Shown here piece after piece: positions 8,699 to 17,576 of a DNA stretch of 64,000 nt. The DNA lies in contig JADJLX010000006.1 of assembly GCA_016709865.1 (NCBI GenBank), positions 372,001 through 436,000 on the forward strand, in the 5' to 3' direction. The translations under genes and the position numbers were made by a program. Source of the stretch: Bacteroidales bacterium (GTDB lineage: Bacteria; Bacteroidota; Bacteroidia; Bacteroidales; VadinHA17). The notes under the pieces are model-generated. The model saw nothing but the letters and a program-made list of their open reading frames with translations, was not told where the DNA came from and did not search any database. Position 1 is the stretch's first letter, and each line of letters starts with the position of its first letter.

Positions 8699-10189
8699 AT
8701 GCTGACATACATATTACATACTTTTAAGGAAAAGAATCTGTTCATTATCTTGCTGATATTCACTATTATTGGCTGTACCAGCAACCCTGGTAAAGAATTC
8801 AGTACTTCAGAACTTGCACCGAAAATTGATCCTGATTATTCCGGTGTTACTATTCCTCCAAACATTGCACCACTGAACTTCATAATTAAAGAGACAGGAG
8901 AAGCATTCTTTGTTAAATTTTCAGCTGAAGCCGGTGCTGAATTTGCAGTTGGTTCGAAGGATGGGAAAATAATAATCCCGATTAAGAAATGGCATAAAAT
9001 GCTGCAAGAAAATATCGGGAAATCTTTCAACGCTGATATCTATTGCAAAGATGATCAGGGAAAATGGTTAAAATTTAAAACTATCACCAATAAGATTGCT
9101 GCTGAAAGGGTTGATCCGTATTTGTATTACAGGCTATTATATCCCGGCTACGAGAGTTGGGCCGAATTAAGTATTAACAGCCGGAATCTTGAGAGTTTCA
9201 AAACTCAGTCTGTAATTGAAAACAGTGTCGCAGAGGAAAACTGTGTCAACTGCCACTCATTCAATAACGGGAAAACAAATGACTTCCTCTTTCACATGAG
9301 AGGGAGTATGGGAGGAACATATTTTTATAAAGACGGAGAATTCATAAAAAGAAACCTGAAAACAAAAGAGATGAAGAATGCGGCAGTATATCCGCGATGG
9401 CATCCCTCGGGAAAGTTTGTCGCCTTCTCTTCAAATAAAATAATTCAGCGTTTTCATGCAGCTGATAATAAGAAAGTTGAAGTTAGCGATCTGGAATCAT
9501 CACTTGTGCTCTATGATGTTGAGAGGAACGAAATTATGAACATTGAACTGCCTGACAAAGAGAAGTTCATGGATACATTCCCGGAATGGTCGCCCGATGG
9601 CAAATATCTTTATTTCTGCAGGGCCCCTCAGATCGGTGATGAATATGATTACAGGGAAATAAAATATAACCTGTTCCGTGTTCCTTTTGACATCAGCAAT
9701 CGCTCATTCGGCGAAGTTCAGCTTGTTTTCGATGCTGCAGCTTTAAACAAGAGCATGACGTTCCCGAGGATCTCTCCCGACGGTAGAACATTGGTTCTTA
9801 CATTATTTGATTACGGAACCTTCCCTATATGGCATAAGGAAGCAGACCTCTGGGCAGTAGATCTTTCAGATCTTAAAGCCGCACCTTTAGATCTCAATAG
9901 TGATTTTGCCGATAGCTACCACTCCTGGTCATCGAATGGCAGATGGCTTGTTTTCAGCAGCAAGCGCGGCGATGGACTGACAGCGCGTCCGTTCATTTCA
10001 TATATAAATGAAAACGGGAAAGCTGATAAGCCATTTATTCTGCCTCAGAAAGATCCGGAGTTTTATGATAAATTCCTGAAGAGTTTTAATATCCCCGAAT
10101 TCTCAACAATTGAAATAGACCTGACTCCGGGAAAAATAAGGGACCTTGCAAAAACTGAGGCGGTTCAGGCAAAATGGTATAAGAAATGA
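8699..10189 (+). CDS. TolB-like beta-propeller lipoprotein with one c-type heme motif
   Basis: A 496-residue protein with a lipoprotein signal (FIILLIFTIIGC, Cys about residue 26). Residues around 181-185 are CVNCH, a c-type heme attachment site, followed by SFNNGKTNDFLFHMRGSMGGT. From about residue 230 onward WD40/PD40 (TolB-like) blades are visible: YPRWHPSGKFVAFSSNK, FPEWSPDGKYLYFCRAP, FPRISPDGRTLVLTLFD and YHSWSSNGRWLVFSSKR. Each carries the PD40 P/S-D/N-G pattern. It is therefore an exported propeller with a single heme site. The function is unknown. The next gene, on the same strand after a repeat hairpin, is a polytopic membrane protein, and the two may work together at the envelope. 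Confidence 0.82.
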   Translation: MLTYILHTFKEKNLFIILLIFTIIGCTSNPGKEFSTSELAPKIDPDYSGVTIPPNIAPLNFIIKETGEAFFVKFSAEAGAEFAVGSKDGKIIIPIKKWHKMLQENIGKSFNADIYCKDDQGKWLKFKTITNKIAAERVDPYLYYRLLYPGYESWAELSINSRNLESFKTQSVIENSVAEENCVNCHSFNNGKTNDFLFHMRGSMGGTYFYKDGEFIKRNLKTKEMKNAAVYPRWHPSGKFVAFSSNKIIQRFHAADNKKVEVSDLESSLVLYDVERNEIMNIELPDKEKFMDTFPEWSPDGKYLYFCRAPQIGDEYDYREIKYNLFRVPFDISNRSFGEVQLVFDAAALNKSMTFPRISPDGRTLVLTLFDYGTFPIWHKEADLWAVDLSDLKAAPLDLNSDFADSYHSWSSNGRWLVFSSKRGDGLTARPFISYINENGKADKPFILPQKDPEFYDKFLKSFNIPEFSTIEIDLTPGKIRDLAKTEAVQAKWYKK

Positions 10190-10195
10190 AATCCA

Positions 10196-10303
10196 TTAAC
10201 CACAAAGGACACGAAGTATTACACAAAGTACACAAAGTTAAAGAGGAATGCGAAACTCCTTTGTGACCTTCGTGAATTCCTTTGTGCCCTTTGTGGTAAA
10301 AAA
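10196..10303. repeat. ACCACAAAGGACACGAAG inverted repeat
   Basis: The left arm starts TTAACCACAAAGGACACGAAG and carries further ACACAAAG words. The right arm is CTTTGTGACCTTCGTG followed by TTTGTGCCCTTTGTGGT. Together they form a long imperfect hairpin between the propeller gene and the membrane-protein gene. A half copy lies at 30519-30564. Confidence 0.75.
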
Positions 10304-10314
10304 GAATATTAAAA

Positions 10315-12087
10315 ATGATCAAAACTCAAATTAATAATTCCATTTTATATCGCAGGTCACCATTTCTGGCCTTCTTTGTCAGTGTGTTTATATACTTTGC
10401 CTTCTTCGGGAATTACGTTCTATTCTACCAGGAGAAATTCTCACTTTTTATCTTCTCATCCGACTTTTTAAAAGAGAATCTCCACCAGCCCGGAGGCTTT
10501 CTTATCTGGCTGGGGAAACTCCTTTCCGCATTCTTCTACCATTCTTTTACAGGCGCATTAATAATCGCAGCAATTTTATCATTGACTGTTTACTATTTAT
10601 CAGAAATATTAAAATTCCAATCCCGAAAAAATGCAATAATCCCATCAATAGTTGCAGGAATGATTCTATTTTATGTTCAGACCGATTACCAGTTCTTTCT
10701 TTTTAATATTTTGGGACTATTGCTTCAGCTCATAATATTCTATATTTCAATAAAATACCTAAGTCTTCTAAAAGGCTGGATTCCTTTATTATTCGGTCCG
10801 CTGCTCTATTTTGCCACAGGAGGCTTCGCCTGGATTTTTATGATACTCTTCTCATTATGGCTGGCTGTTAAAAAGGGAAACGACAAGTGGATCAAACTTT
10901 TACTTTTATGGAGTATAGGTTATTTAACATTCTACATCTCAAAAGAGTATCTGTTCTTCCAAACCAATTTGATACTACTGACATTCCCATTTACTGAACT
11001 CAATTCAGGGATGCATCACACAATCTTTCTCTCACTTTGCGGAGGTTTATCGCTGTTGCCGGTTTTGCTTGCTTTAGACAGGATTCCTGAGAGAATTACA
11101 CTGACTCAACCAGCTCAATTCCTCATAACTTCAGTTGTGATAATGGTTTTTATGGGTGCACTCAGTTATATCAGGTACGACAAAAAAACAAGTAACTATT
11201 TTCATGTCGAAAAACTGTTTTATCAGAAGAAATTTAATGAAATAATTGCTTTTAACACAAAGTATACTCCAACTAATCAGCTTACTATATTCCTCAATAA
11301 CATTGCACTATGCGAGACTAACCAGCTAAACGATAAGCTATTTAGCTTTCCGCAGGATGCCGAAGGCGGAACACTTTACCTTAAATGGGAGATGATGGGC
11401 GAAGTTTTAAGGAGGGGTGGCTATTTTTATTATTCTGTGGGTATGATAAATGAGGCTCACAGGTGGGCATTTGAGAATATGGTTATGAAGGGACATACAC
11501 CCGAGGGATTAAAGATGCTTATCAAAACAGAACTCATAAATGGAAATTATAAGGTTGCCTCCAGATATATCGGGTTACTTAAGAAAACAATTTATTACCG
11601 GTCTGAGGCCTTAAAATATGAGAAACTTCTTTTTAATGATTCAGCTTTAAATGAAGATCCTGAACTTGGAGAAAAGAGAAAAATCCGTCTTCATACTGAT
11701 TTCTTTGCTATTACAGATGACCCATACATCAATCTTGGCCGGATTCTGATAACAGATTCGCTTAACAGGAAAGCTTTTGATTATATGATGGCCATTCAAA
11801 TGATCAAAAAAAATTATGAAGGGATTGCAACTCTTTTACCCAGGTTCTCAACTCTGGGGTACAGACAATTCCCGGTAAATGTTGAAGAAGCAGCAACCGC
11901 ACTTTCAGTGCTTAATGACGGAAGACTGCCAGATCTAGGCGGGATTCATATCAGCAGTAATACCACAAACCGATGGAACCAGTACCTGACTGTTTTTCAG
12001 CAATATGGAACCAATCCAAAGGCATCTGAACCTGCATTAAAAAGACAATTCGGAACTACATTCTGGTATTGGGCCTTTTACCGTTAG
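10315..12087 (+). CDS. Polytopic membrane protein, DUF6057-like
   Basis: A 590-residue protein. The first 285 or so residues hold roughly nine to ten hydrophobic segments, for example FLAFFVSVFIYFAFFGNYVLF, VVIMVFMGALSYI and FLFNILGLLLQLIIFYISI. The C-terminal half is soluble, helical and TPR-like (for example YSVGMINEAHRWAFENMVM, NYKVASRYIGLLKKTIYY). It ends in a domain with DDPYINLGRILITDSLNRKA. This layout matches what I recall of Bacteroidota DUF6057 proteins, but the name is from memory. The catalytic role is unknown. It follows the heme-motif propeller gene on the same strand after a repeat of about 110 bases. A bidirectional hairpin terminator follows it. Confidence 0.7.
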   Translation: MIKTQINNSILYRRSPFLAFFVSVFIYFAFFGNYVLFYQEKFSLFIFSSDFLKENLHQPGGFLIWLGKLLSAFFYHSFTGALIIAAILSLTVYYLSEILKFQSRKNAIIPSIVAGMILFYVQTDYQFFLFNILGLLLQLIIFYISIKYLSLLKGWIPLLFGPLLYFATGGFAWIFMILFSLWLAVKKGNDKWIKLLLLWSIGYLTFYISKEYLFFQTNLILLTFPFTELNSGMHHTIFLSLCGGLSLLPVLLALDRIPERITLTQPAQFLITSVVIMVFMGALSYIRYDKKTSNYFHVEKLFYQKKFNEIIAFNTKYTPTNQLTIFLNNIALCETNQLNDKLFSFPQDAEGGTLYLKWEMMGEVLRRGGYFYYSVGMINEAHRWAFENMVMKGHTPEGLKMLIKTELINGNYKVASRYIGLLKKTIYYRSEALKYEKLLFNDSALNEDPELGEKRKIRLHTDFFAITDDPYINLGRILITDSLNRKAFDYMMAIQMIKKNYEGIATLLPRFSTLGYRQFPVNVEEAATALSVLNDGRLPDLGGIHISSNTTNRWNQYLTVFQQYGTNPKASEPALKRQFGTTFWYWAFYR

Positions 12088-12112
12088 TCCTGGTTCCTAT
12101 TTGGACTTAAAT

Positions 12113-12151
12113 AAATAAGGCCGGCCAAACGGCCGACCTTACTTATTTTTT
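12113..12151. terminator. Bidirectional hairpin terminator
   Basis: An imperfect hairpin, AATAAGGCCGGCC and GGCCGACCTTACTT with a short loop, followed by ATTTTTTG. It lies between the convergent ends of the DUF6057-like gene and susD, so it can serve both strands. Confidence 0.7.
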
Positions 12152-12176
12152 GAAATTAATATACCTAAATCAGATA

Positions 12177-14081
12177 TTAATAACCAGGATTCTGAACCAG
12201 AGCTGGTGCTTTATTCATCTCATCGCGAGCGATCGGAAGCCAATAGTATTTGTCACTGGCCCATGATCTTGCATCAGGTTTAGCTGCAAGGTCAACTTTC
12301 CATTCGAAATCACCATTTGTGAACTGTTTGATCTTCATCTCGAAGACGTCCTTGATTACTGTAGGGGCTGTCATCCAGCGGCGCATATCGTACCACTGGT
12401 GTCCTTCAGCAAAGAACTCAATATATCTCTCCTGACGAACATAATCTCTTGCAGTTGCCTGATCAGCAGTTACTCTGTCGGGAAGACCGGCACGGTTACG
12501 TACCATATTAAGCGCATTAATACCATTCTGCAGGTCTGCGCCACCAAGCTCAATACATGCTTCTGCGTAGTTAAGCAGAATCTCAGCATAGCGGAATTCA
12601 ACCCAGGTATGTGTGCCTCTGTAGTACTGGCCAATAGTTGCCGGATCCATGAACTTCTTCAGGTAGTATCCGTTCTTCGTGCCGTTCCATGACTCGATAA
12701 GTCCCTGCCTGGTATCAACGCCATAAGCTTTGACTGTTCCATCTGTATTATAGAAATGGCCGGTCTGCACCTGGTTAAGGGGATCAAAACCTGCAGCATC
12801 TGCAGGACGAGCCTGCCATGGTGCTCCATGATAAAGGACAGTTGCGTAGAAACGTGGCTCACGGCCATTATACGGGTTTCTGAGCGGATCAGCAGCAAGT
12901 TCGGCAGCAGTTGCTTTACGTAACAACTGATCGCCGGGAGTGTATGCATCCCAAACAAAAGGAGTTCCGTCAGCCATCTCAAATTTTCTTACAGCGGGTT
13001 CTGTAGGATTATTGTTTCCCCAGTTATGATAACCGCATGGTCCCATCCAGATATTGGCGTTGTTGGTGTTACCTCCTGTGAGAGGATACTGAATTCCCCA
13101 GATAGTTTCCGCATTCCACTTACCCTTCTGTATGAAGATAGATGCAAAGTTGTCGGTATATGATTTTACCTGTGCTGCTGAAAGAGGAAGAACCGGATCA
13201 GCTGTTGAACCTGCAAGTGCAAATGTACCATATGTTCCATCCATCACAAGTTTGGCAGCATCCCTTGCAGCAGTTAAAAGGGCTGTCTGGCTACCTGCCG
13301 GAAAAGAAACCAGCATGTTTGAAGGCTCATAACCGCCATTTGTTAGTTTACTTGCACAGAAGAGCAGAACCCTTGATTTCAGGGCTGCAGCTGCTGCCCG
13401 ATTGGCGCGGCCCTGCTCCATAGATGCTGGTAACAGTGCAATTGCCTGATCAATATCAGATAAAATAAAATCTTTTGTCTCAGCAAGTGTTGATCTTGTA
13501 AGTGTTGAAAAATCCTGACCAAGTTTGAATGGTTCTTTATTTATTACAACACCTCCATGGTTTAGCATAAGCATCGCATACTCAAAAGCTCTGATAAAGT
13601 AAGCTTCACCTTTTAGACGAGCCTTAAGTGCTTCATCGTTAGCAGTAGTAACCTTTACAGCATCAACATTAGCAATGATTGTATTAACGTTTTGAATATT
13701 GCTGTATAGATGTGGCCACCTTAAAAATCCTGCATAACCGGTATTTGCAAAATATCCGAGCTGATCAGGACTTAATGTCCCCTTAAGGTTGCCATAGTTA
13801 GAAGGACGGTGAATACAAAGAGTCTGATCTGTAGCTGATGAGAGAAGGTCCTCACGCATACCCAGGATACCATTGTTATCGCTATTCATGTTGGTGGAAT
13901 TTTGAATTCCACCCATCCTGTCGTAGCATTTGCCCAGGTAGGCTTTCACAATGTTAACATCTGCGAAAACCACATCCTGGTTAAAGGAGTCGACTGACTG
14001 TTGGTCGAGAACGTCGGTACACGACGTTGCCATGAACAGCATCACCCCAATCGCAATTATATGATTAAATACTTTTTTCAT
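12177..14081 (-). CDS. SusD/RagB-family outer-membrane nutrient-binding lipoprotein
   Basis: A 634-residue surface lipoprotein that captures glycan or another nutrient and hands it to the SusC channel. The signal ends in a lipobox (GVMLFMATSC, Cys about residue 21) followed by TDVLDQ, which is typical of SusD. LKGEAYFIRAFEYAMLMLNHGGV and SRSTLAETKDFILSDIDQAIALLP are classic TPR-region sequences of RagB/SusD. The C-terminal region has EFRYAEILLNYAEACIELG, VRNRAGLPD and RQERYIEFFAEGHQWYDMRRW, which are all diagnostic. The gene is 29 bases downstream of susC on the same strand. No glycoside hydrolase, sulfatase or hybrid sensor lies directly beside the pair, so the substrate is open. At 634 residues it is slightly longer than the usual 500-600. 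Confidence 0.95.
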   Translation of the reverse strand: MKKVFNHIIAIGVMLFMATSCTDVLDQQSVDSFNQDVVFADVNIVKAYLGKCYDRMGGIQNSTNMNSDNNGILGMREDLLSSATDQTLCIHRPSNYGNLKGTLSPDQLGYFANTGYAGFLRWPHLYSNIQNVNTIIANVDAVKVTTANDEALKARLKGEAYFIRAFEYAMLMLNHGGVVINKEPFKLGQDFSTLTRSTLAETKDFILSDIDQAIALLPASMEQGRANRAAAAALKSRVLLFCASKLTNGGYEPSNMLVSFPAGSQTALLTAARDAAKLVMDGTYGTFALAGSTADPVLPLSAAQVKSYTDNFASIFIQKGKWNAETIWGIQYPLTGGNTNNANIWMGPCGYHNWGNNNPTEPAVRKFEMADGTPFVWDAYTPGDQLLRKATAAELAADPLRNPYNGREPRFYATVLYHGAPWQARPADAAGFDPLNQVQTGHFYNTDGTVKAYGVDTRQGLIESWNGTKNGYYLKKFMDPATIGQYYRGTHTWVEFRYAEILLNYAEACIELGGADLQNGINALNMVRNRAGLPDRVTADQATARDYVRQERYIEFFAEGHQWYDMRRWMTAPTVIKDVFEMKIKQFTNGDFEWKVDLAAKPDARSWASDKYYWLPIARDEMNKAPALVQNPGY

Positions 14082-14110
14082 ATTTTATTATTTAAATATT
14101 TCTCAATTAA

Positions 14111-17100
14111 TTAAAAGGTAATGTTTGCACCAACAGCAAATGTTTTCATTGCGGGATAAACTCCGGCGCCATTTACCTCAGGATCGAACTTCTTGGTTGC
14201 CGAATAGAGAAGTGCAAGGTTGTTTCCTGAGAAATAAACGCTTGCTCTTGCAATACCAAGAGGTTTATAGAGTTTGCTTGGAAGGTTGTAAGTAAGAACA
14301 ACGTTCTTGAGCCTTGTATATGCAACATTATCAAGCCAGTATGTACTCATGTTAACAGCGTGTGCCCAGTAGTAATCGTTCCTGTTGAAAGCTCTTGCCA
14401 CATCAGTTACGGTATTAGTTGGAGTCCACCTGTTATCATATGTCCACTGGAAGTAGTTGCCTGCTTCACCGCGTCTCTCATCATAATGGTTGAACCTCAG
14501 GTATTCACCCTGTCCCTGTACAAGAACTGTAAGTGTAAGGTCTTTCCATATAACATCGAGATTAAGTCCGTAGAAGGTCTCTGGAGCATCAACGTGGTCG
14601 ATAAGGATCCTGTCATCACCTGTAATAGTACCATCCCCGGATACATCCCTGAAAATAACGTCACCTGGTTTTGCATTTGCCCAGTGGGGATAAGCATCAA
14701 CTGCTGCCTGATCGGCAAAGATCCCGATTGCGTCATACATAAGCCATGCACCATAAGGATGTCCTGTCTCTCTCTGCCATTCAACTGCTCTTGCAGGCTC
14801 ATCTTTAAATACAACTTCGTTACGGTTCCAGCTGAAGTTACCGCTAAGGTCAACTCTCCAGTCTGTACCAACATTCTTATGGAATCCTAAAACTGTCTCA
14901 AAACCTCTGTTATCAACTCTTGCTATGTTTTCATTTGGCAGAGTTAGTCCAGTGAAGTTTGGAACAGAAGCGTCACGTGCAGCAAGAATATCCTCCCTTA
15001 TGTTGTAGAAGTATTCGAAGTCAAATGAAATAAGGTCGTTAAGCCATTTTGAATCGAATCCGATATTCTTTGTTGTCTGTGTTTCCCATGTAATAACAGG
15101 GTTGGCAATTGTTGGAGGTCCAACAGCTGTTTCAATAGAAGTACCTGTTCCAAACACCATTCCTGAACCAAGGCTAAACTTGTTTGAGTACTGGAATGGA
15201 TCACCCGGGTCCATACCCATTACACCATAGGAAGCACGAAGTTTGAAATAGTTTATAAATGGAATATTGTTTTTCCAGAATCCTTCTTCAGATGCACGCC
15301 ATCCTACGAGAAGTCCGGGGAAATTACCCCAACGGCTGTCTGGTGGGAATTTAAGAGAACCGTCACGACGGAAAAGTGCTTCAACCAGATATTTTCCTTT
15401 GAAGTCGTATGTAGCACGACCAATCAATGATTTACGTGCATAGATTGTAGCATAACCTGTGGTGTTCTTATCAAGGTCAGCTCCTGCATCCATAGTCTGA
15501 ATAAGGGTAGATATGTAATACTGACGGAATCCGTACAGCTGGTTGTAATTGTTCTCATACTGCTCAAACCCCCCATACAAACTGATATTGTGATCGCCGA
15601 ATTTCTTTGTATATGTGGCGTTAATATTTATTGTTTTGTTGATAGTTCTGGAATATGTCTCATTATTCTGAGGAGAAGAAAGTCCTCTCAGAGTAGGAGT
15701 GAGTGGGCTATCAACATTTAAACCTGTGGTAGGATTCAAAGTACCAGTCTTATTAGGATAGTATAGAATCCATGGTTGATAGAAAGCCTTGTTATAATAG
15801 TTTGTAAGGTCATAGCTGAATGCACCATTCATCGATAGCCCTTTAACAAAAGGAGGAGAGATAGTAAGATTAAAAGTATTCTGTAATCTGTAGGTTTTCT
15901 GATCATTTTTACCTCCCTGGAATGTTGAAGTAACAACAGGATTATCACCATACTCGATGTCCGGGCCCGGCTCACCAGATGGCCAGAATGACCATGTAGT
16001 AGGAACAAGACGGGTTGACTGACCAACGATTGCATCAGCACTCTTATACGGATAGACCCTGTTATTGAAAAATGCTGCAACATCAACACCTGCTTTCATC
16101 CATTCGTTGATCGGCAGGTCAAGTTTTGTGCGGAGGTTATACTGTTTGTACTGAGTTGATGACTGCTTGTAGAAAGCTTCATCACCTTTCATACCCATAG
16201 ATATGTAATAATTCATTCCTTTTGAACCACCATCAATAGTAACGTTATGTCTGTAGGTTGTGGTCCATTTTTTAATAAGGTCACCATACCAGTCTGTATC
16301 GGGGTATCTCCATGGATCTGAGTGGTCTGCAAATTTCTGGATCTGCTCGTCAGTATAGCTGCGGGCTTTTCCGTTAGCAACCTGGTATTCTGTAAGCATT
16401 GTAGCATATTCAGCTGCATTTGTTACATCAGGTATAACTGTAGGGGTCATGAATCCCTGATAGAACTGGTAGTTAAGTTTTGGTTTACCTTCTGAACCTG
16501 TTTTTGTGGTGATAAGGATAACACCGTTTGCTGCCTGTGATCCGTAGATCGCAGCAGAAGCATCTTTCAATACAGAAAGAGAAGCTATATCCATAGGGTC
16601 AATTTCGTCCATTGAACGACCCTGTACTCCATCAATAATAACAAGAGGTCTGGTTGCAGATGCATTGGAGGCTCTGTTGCCACCAAGGGTACTACGACCA
16701 CGAACAAGTATCCTTGCACCAAGGTTACCAGGTTCGCCGGTTTCCTGAATTACAACTGATCCCGGGAGTCGTCCGGCAATAGCTGTAGAAACGGAAACTG
16801 AAGGAATTGACTGGATGCTTGCACCGGAGATGGAGGTAACAGATCCGACAACGTTTGCACGTTTCTGGGTACTGTAACCAACAACAACAACTTCATCAAG
16901 ACCGGTAAGTTCTGCTTTGAGCTCGATATCCACGACATTCTTGCCGGCAACAGCCACCTCCTGGGTAACATAACCGATAAATGAGAATACGAGTGTAGCA
17001 TTGGCATCAGTAGTAGTGATGGAGAATTTACCATCAGCGTCGGAGATTGCTCCGGTACTGGTACCTTTTACCTGGATATTAACACCTGGCATACCCTGGC

Positions 17101-17284
17101 CATTTGATGCGTCGGTAACTGTTCCTGTAATTCTGCCTTGCTGCATTTCAGCTGCAGATCCCAGGATGTCGTCACCGGATGCTCTCTCTTCAGTCAGTGA
17201 AAAGGCCGGGAAAGCCAGTCCGCAAAACAGAAGAATAGTCACCATTGGCTTTAGAAGCCAAAAGTAGTTGGGAGTTTTTTTCAT
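14111..17284 (-). CDS. SusC/RagA-family TonB-linked outer-membrane transporter
   Basis: A 1057-residue TonB-dependent transporter. After a signal sequence (about residues 10-30) comes the N-terminal carboxypeptidase-regulatory-like domain (GRITGTVTDASNGQGMPGV to about residue 130, including ISDADGKFSI and FSFIGYVTQEVAV). Next is a TonB box region, LDEVVVVGYSTQKRANVVGS. The plug contains RGRSTLGGNRASNASATRPL, VIIDGVQGRSMDEIDPMDIA and SVLKDASAAIYGSQAANGVI, the standard SusC signature. The remainder is a 22-stranded barrel ending with KTFAVGANITF, a terminal Phe. No N-terminal secretin/STN domain is seen, so ECF-sigma control through the plug is less likely. It is transcribed as a susC-susD pair. 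Transport energy would come from a TonB protein such as the one at 42873-43661. Confidence 0.96.
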   Translation of the reverse strand: MKKTPNYFWLLKPMVTILLFCGLAFPAFSLTEERASGDDILGSAAEMQQGRITGTVTDASNGQGMPGVNIQVKGTSTGAISDADGKFSITTTDANATLVFSFIGYVTQEVAVAGKNVVDIELKAELTGLDEVVVVGYSTQKRANVVGSVTSISGASIQSIPSVSVSTAIAGRLPGSVVIQETGEPGNLGARILVRGRSTLGGNRASNASATRPLVIIDGVQGRSMDEIDPMDIASLSVLKDASAAIYGSQAANGVILITTKTGSEGKPKLNYQFYQGFMTPTVIPDVTNAAEYATMLTEYQVANGKARSYTDEQIQKFADHSDPWRYPDTDWYGDLIKKWTTTYRHNVTIDGGSKGMNYYISMGMKGDEAFYKQSSTQYKQYNLRTKLDLPINEWMKAGVDVAAFFNNRVYPYKSADAIVGQSTRLVPTTWSFWPSGEPGPDIEYGDNPVVTSTFQGGKNDQKTYRLQNTFNLTISPPFVKGLSMNGAFSYDLTNYYNKAFYQPWILYYPNKTGTLNPTTGLNVDSPLTPTLRGLSSPQNNETYSRTINKTININATYTKKFGDHNISLYGGFEQYENNYNQLYGFRQYYISTLIQTMDAGADLDKNTTGYATIYARKSLIGRATYDFKGKYLVEALFRRDGSLKFPPDSRWGNFPGLLVGWRASEEGFWKNNIPFINYFKLRASYGVMGMDPGDPFQYSNKFSLGSGMVFGTGTSIETAVGPPTIANPVITWETQTTKNIGFDSKWLNDLISFDFEYFYNIREDILAARDASVPNFTGLTLPNENIARVDNRGFETVLGFHKNVGTDWRVDLSGNFSWNRNEVVFKDEPARAVEWQRETGHPYGAWLMYDAIGIFADQAAVDAYPHWANAKPGDVIFRDVSGDGTITGDDRILIDHVDAPETFYGLNLDVIWKDLTLTVLVQGQGEYLRFNHYDERRGEAGNYFQWTYDNRWTPTNTVTDVARAFNRNDYYWAHAVNMSTYWLDNVAYTRLKNVVLTYNLPSKLYKPLGIARASVYFSGNNLALLYSATKKFDPEVNGAGVYPAMKTFAVGANITF

Positions 17285-17395
17285 ACTGTTAAACTGTTAG
17301 TTAGTAAATAATTAGTTAGTGATTAGGATTAATATTCAAAGTTCAAAATTGAAAATTCAAAAATCAAAAGGTTAAGGTCAGGTTTATAAGATTAA

Positions 17396-17424
17396 GTGTA
17401 AAAAGTACACTCATTATTTTACAC
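17396..17424. promoter_or_regulatory. Inverted repeat upstream of susC (possible operator)
   Basis: GTGTAAAA (17396-17403) and TTTTACAC (17417-17424) form a perfect 8-base inverted repeat with 13 bases between, about 112-140 bases upstream of the susC start. No exact TTTG/TAnnTTTG promoter is found in the 292-bp gap, so an activator-dependent promoter is possible. The rest of the gap is AT-rich, with TTCAAAA-type words near 17335-17370. Confidence 0.35.
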
Positions 17425-17576
17425 CAAATTTTTTGCTGTTTTTTGTTCTATAAATTTAGTCTTACCACATTCCAGGTTTTGATCACCGGAATAATTATGA
17501 TGCAATATAAACAGCGAAATGTTAAAAAACAATAAAATTTAGATAATTTATTGCACGAAAACTTAAAATTTAACTT

